This document shows positions 5,834 to 7,595 of a DNA stretch of 7,595 nt, piece after piece. How positions within the stretch are numbered: position 1 is the first letter of the stretch; each line of letters opens with the position of its first letter. The notes under the pieces are model-generated. The model had not been told where the DNA came from, made no database searches, and saw nothing but the letters and a program-made list of their open reading frames with translations. The translations under genes were made by a program, and so were the position numbers. The stretch is from Chloroflexota bacterium (lineage in GTDB: Bacteria > Chloroflexota > Dehalococcoidia > UBA3495): contig JACZRM010000078.1 of NCBI GenBank assembly GCA_022576105.1, forward strand, positions 1 to 7,595, written 5' to 3'.

Positions 5834-6481
5834 ATGGGAAGCATGATCGAATTACTGAGAAGCTGGTCCCACTGGTTGGAGGGATTTGCCGACAGTCCGT
5901 GGGCCGTCGTAATACTGGTAGCGAATTCCTTTACCGAGTCCATCTTCAATCCCATACCCCCCGACCCGCTGCTCATTGGAATGTCGGTGCTAAACCAGAA
6001 CCTGGCATTGGTCTACGCCGCTCTGGTCACCGTTTCCTCGGTATTGGGAGCTTTGGTCGGGCACTGGTTGGGACTAAGGCTGGGCAGGCCCGTGGTCTTG
6101 AAGTTTATCTCGGAGCAGAAACTAGCCCGGGTTGAAGCCATGTTTCAGCGATACGGGTCCTGGACGATATTGGTGGCGGCGTTTACGCCCATACCTTATA
6201 AGGTGTTCGCCATCACGGCGGGAGTGTTGGAACTCAACCGGCGGCCCTTCTTGATCGCTTCCTTCATCGGACGGGGCGCGCGGTTTTTCTTGCTGGGCGG
6301 GCTGATATTCTTCTTTGGCGCGGCAATGCAGGAGTTCATCGCGTCCCGATTTGAGATAATCACCATCGTGCTTTCGGTACTGTTGGTGGCTGGTCTGATT
6401 GGCCTGTTTTTGATAATGAGGTGGCGCAGGTCCAACGCGGCAGCTACTGTGGGCGGAGCCCAGCCCCAAGAATCTGATTGA
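5834..6481 (+). CDS. DedA/VTT-domain membrane protein (YqaA-like)
   Basis: This 215-residue inner-membrane protein belongs to the DedA/SNARE-associated (VTT) superfamily, which supports membrane homeostasis, lipid-carrier or phospholipid scrambling and proton-motive-force-linked export. The N-terminal re-entrant hairpin is 'ANSFTESIFNPIPPDPLLIGM' split around Glu35 and Asp44, the acidic residues essential in E. coli DedA proteins. 'GALVGHWLGLRLG' (72-84) follows, then the family hallmark 'FTPIPYKVFAITAGVL' (117-132). 'IGRGARFFLLGG' (145-156) carries Arg147 and Arg150, matching the essential arginine pair. A last helix (175-195) ends in 'RWRR', consistent with a cytoplasmic tail. The start is uncertain: ATG 5834, ATG 5843 and TTG 5786 are all in frame, and none has a strong ribosome binding site. 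The PIPYK signature points to the YqaA-type branch. It sits 68 bases before the dehydratase and may share its transcript. Confidence 0.88.
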   Translation: MGSMIELLRSWSHWLEGFADSPWAVVILVANSFTESIFNPIPPDPLLIGMSVLNQNLALVYAALVTVSSVLGALVGHWLGLRLGRPVVLKFISEQKLARVEAMFQRYGSWTILVAAFTPIPYKVFAITAGVLELNRRPFLIASFIGRGARFFLLGGLIFFFGAAMQEFIASRFEIITIVLSVLLVAGLIGLFLIMRWRRSNAAATVGGAQPQESD

Positions 6482-6513
6482 ACTGATTTACAAGAAACTG
6501 ATTTATAAGAAGC
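6481..6513. repeat. Tandem 15-bp repeat after the DedA stop codon
   Basis: AACTGATTTACAAGA (6481-6495) and AACTGATTTATAAGA (6496-6510) differ at one base. A degenerate third start (AGCTGA) follows. The first copy contains the final base of the DedA stop codon. It is probably a slippage duplication in the short intergenic gap. Confidence 0.6.
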
Positions 6514-6549
6514 TGACCAACAATCTCTGACTCCTGGTAAGGGTGACTC

Positions 6550-7521
6550 ATGCAGATTCCGACTTTGCGGGATGTATACGCGGCCAAGAAGCTAATCGCT
6601 CAGTACCTCCCTCGCACTCCATTGCACTACTCGGCGGGTCTCAGCGAGGTATTGGAAGCCCAGGTTTACCTCAAGCACGAAGACCATTTCCCGCTGGGAG
6701 CGTTCAAGCAGCGGGGGGGCATCAATTTCGTAGCCCATCTCACCCAGGAAGAGCGGGACCGGGGGATGATTACCGCCTCCACCGGCAATCATGGGCAGTC
6801 GATTGCCAGCGCGGGCCGGATCTTCGGCGCCAGGGTGTTGGTCGCACTGCCGGAGAACGCGAATCCGCTCAAGGTGGCGGCCATGCGCGCGCTGGGGGCG
6901 GAGTTACTCTTTCACGGCGCAATCTATGACGAGGCCCGAGAATATGCCGAGCGTCTGGCCCGGGAAGAAGGCTACCGGTACGTGCACCCTTCCAACGAAC
7001 CGCTGCTAATCTCGGGAGTGGCAACCCAGACTCTGGAAATAATCGAAGACTTGCCCGATGTTCAGGCCATTTTGGCGCCGATGGGTGGAGGCAGTGGGGT
7101 AGCTGGAACCTGCCTGGTCGCCAAAGCGATCGACCCCAGCATACAGGTGTTGGCGGTTCAAGCCGAGGCTGCGCCAGCGGGTTATTTGTCGTGGCAGCAG
7201 GGACAGTTGGTTCAGGCGCCGATGAATACCTTTGCCGAAGGAGTAGCCACCGGCGGAGGCTACGAGCTGCCCCAGACCATCATTCGCCACAGCCTGGACG
7301 ATTTTATTCTGGTTAGCGATGATGAGATACGCTACGCCATGGGCCTGCTGATTGAGAAGGCCCACACTCTGGCCGAAGGGGCCGGCGCGGTGGCGACTGC
7401 CGGAGCGTTGAAACACCGGGAAGCACTAAAAGGTAAAAAGGTAGTTATCGTAGTCAGTGGCGGGAACGTAACGCTGGCCCAAGTGGAAGAATCAATAAAA
7501 GTGTACCAAAAAGGTCAGTAA
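6550..7521 (+). CDS. PLP-dependent threonine/serine dehydratase-like enzyme (fold type II)
   Basis: The 323-residue protein is a fold-type II pyridoxal-phosphate enzyme of the threonine dehydratase/serine racemase group, cytosolic, removing water and ammonia from a hydroxy amino acid to give a 2-oxo acid. Lys53 in 'LGAFKQRGG' is the expected Schiff-base lysine. 'STGNHGQS' (77-84) is the substrate-carboxylate loop, 'MGGGSGVAG' (178-186) the cofactor phosphate loop, and 'SGGN' (303-306) the C-terminal motif contacting the pyridine nitrogen. The length matches catabolic threonine dehydratase or serine racemase; there is no C-terminal ACT domain, so feedback control by isoleucine is not expected. 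Threonine, serine or 3-hydroxyaspartate are all possible substrates. The start at ATG 6550 is supported by AAGGG six bases upstream. It follows DedA by 68 bases and converges on a dehydrogenase 10 bases beyond its stop. Confidence 0.9.
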   Translation: MQIPTLRDVYAAKKLIAQYLPRTPLHYSAGLSEVLEAQVYLKHEDHFPLGAFKQRGGINFVAHLTQEERDRGMITASTGNHGQSIASAGRIFGARVLVALPENANPLKVAAMRALGAELLFHGAIYDEAREYAERLAREEGYRYVHPSNEPLLISGVATQTLEIIEDLPDVQAILAPMGGGSGVAGTCLVAKAIDPSIQVLAVQAEAAPAGYLSWQQGQLVQAPMNTFAEGVATGGGYELPQTIIRHSLDDFILVSDDEIRYAMGLLIEKAHTLAEGAGAVATAGALKHREALKGKKVVIVVSGGNVTLAQVEESIKVYQKGQ

Positions 7522-7531
7522 GGATTTCGAG

Positions 7532-7595
7532 TTAGGACAAGTGCTTAGCGGAGAAGTAGCGGGCCAGGTTGTCCCGGGTGAACTCGGTGAGTGGC
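7532..7595 (-). CDS. C-terminal end of a probable D-2-hydroxyacid dehydrogenase, runs off window
   Basis: The minus strand encodes the last 20 codons of a gene entering from the right edge, ending at TAA (7534-7532). The tail begins 'PLTEFTRDNLARYF' and ends 'AKHLS'. 'T(R/E)xNLxRY' followed by a short basic segment is typical of the extreme C-terminus of D-isomer-specific 2-hydroxyacid dehydrogenases, where the chain returns to the catalytic domain. Such enzymes reduce 2-oxo acids to hydroxy acids with NAD(P)H. Only 20 residues are visible, with no catalytic residues, so the family call is tentative. Its stop lies 10 bases from that of the convergent dehydratase, with no terminator hairpin between them. 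Confidence 0.6.
   Translation of the reverse strand, partial: PLTEFTRDNLARYFSAKHLS

Overview
This is a chromosomal window of moderately high GC from a free-living bacterium. It holds a cluster of small-molecule metabolism genes broken up by two repeat-bearing intergenic regions. Three things suggest an uncultured Chloroflexota relative (Dehalococcoidia/SAR202-like): divergent acetolactate-synthase-like paralogues, a tiny HTH protein with a 'TLGYWLLKLGI' recognition helix, and a folded 'TTCTGAA...GAAGAATCT...TTCAGAA' intergenic repeat. This placement rests on remembered family resemblance, not a search, and is only moderately secure. The promoters look like ordinary sigma-70 type (TTGACM-17-TANNNT).

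Left part (1-4567): two thiamine-diphosphate (ThDP) enzymes lie head to head. The left one runs off the window on the minus strand (1-569). The right one is complete (916-2601, +). Each has a well-formed promoter, and a perfect 11-bp inverted repeat sits between the two promoters, outside both predicted transcripts. The right ThDP enzyme is followed on the same strand by a seven-helix membrane protein with a striking set of His/Asp/Glu residues (2690-3415) and an acetamidase/formamidase-family hydrolase (3458-4567). Gaps of 88 and 42 bases and no obvious terminator between them suggest an operon. The likely theme is breakdown of 2-oxo acids or amides, with an integral membrane partner of unknown role.

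Middle (4568-5833): the operon ends in a GGTTGATT-type simple repeat, a roughly 142-bp MITE-like folded element with 11-bp imperfect terminal inverted repeats, and a bidirectional hairpin terminator. Next comes a 74-residue HTH protein on the minus strand that starts at a TTG codon. Its promoter and leader carry a regular array of short direct repeats (GTACCAT twice, TGTGA four times, mostly 10 bases apart) from the -10 box to the ribosome binding site. The next half kilobase is mostly non-coding, with a possible decayed gene end and a G/T-rich tract.

Right part (5834-7595): a DedA/VTT-family membrane protein and a PLP-dependent threonine/serine dehydratase-like enzyme lie in tandem on the plus strand. 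The last 20 codons of a probable D-2-hydroxyacid dehydrogenase converge from the right edge. A dehydratase producing 2-oxo acids, a 2-hydroxyacid dehydrogenase and ThDP enzymes acting on 2-oxo acids fit a shared 2-oxo-acid theme, but that link is inference.
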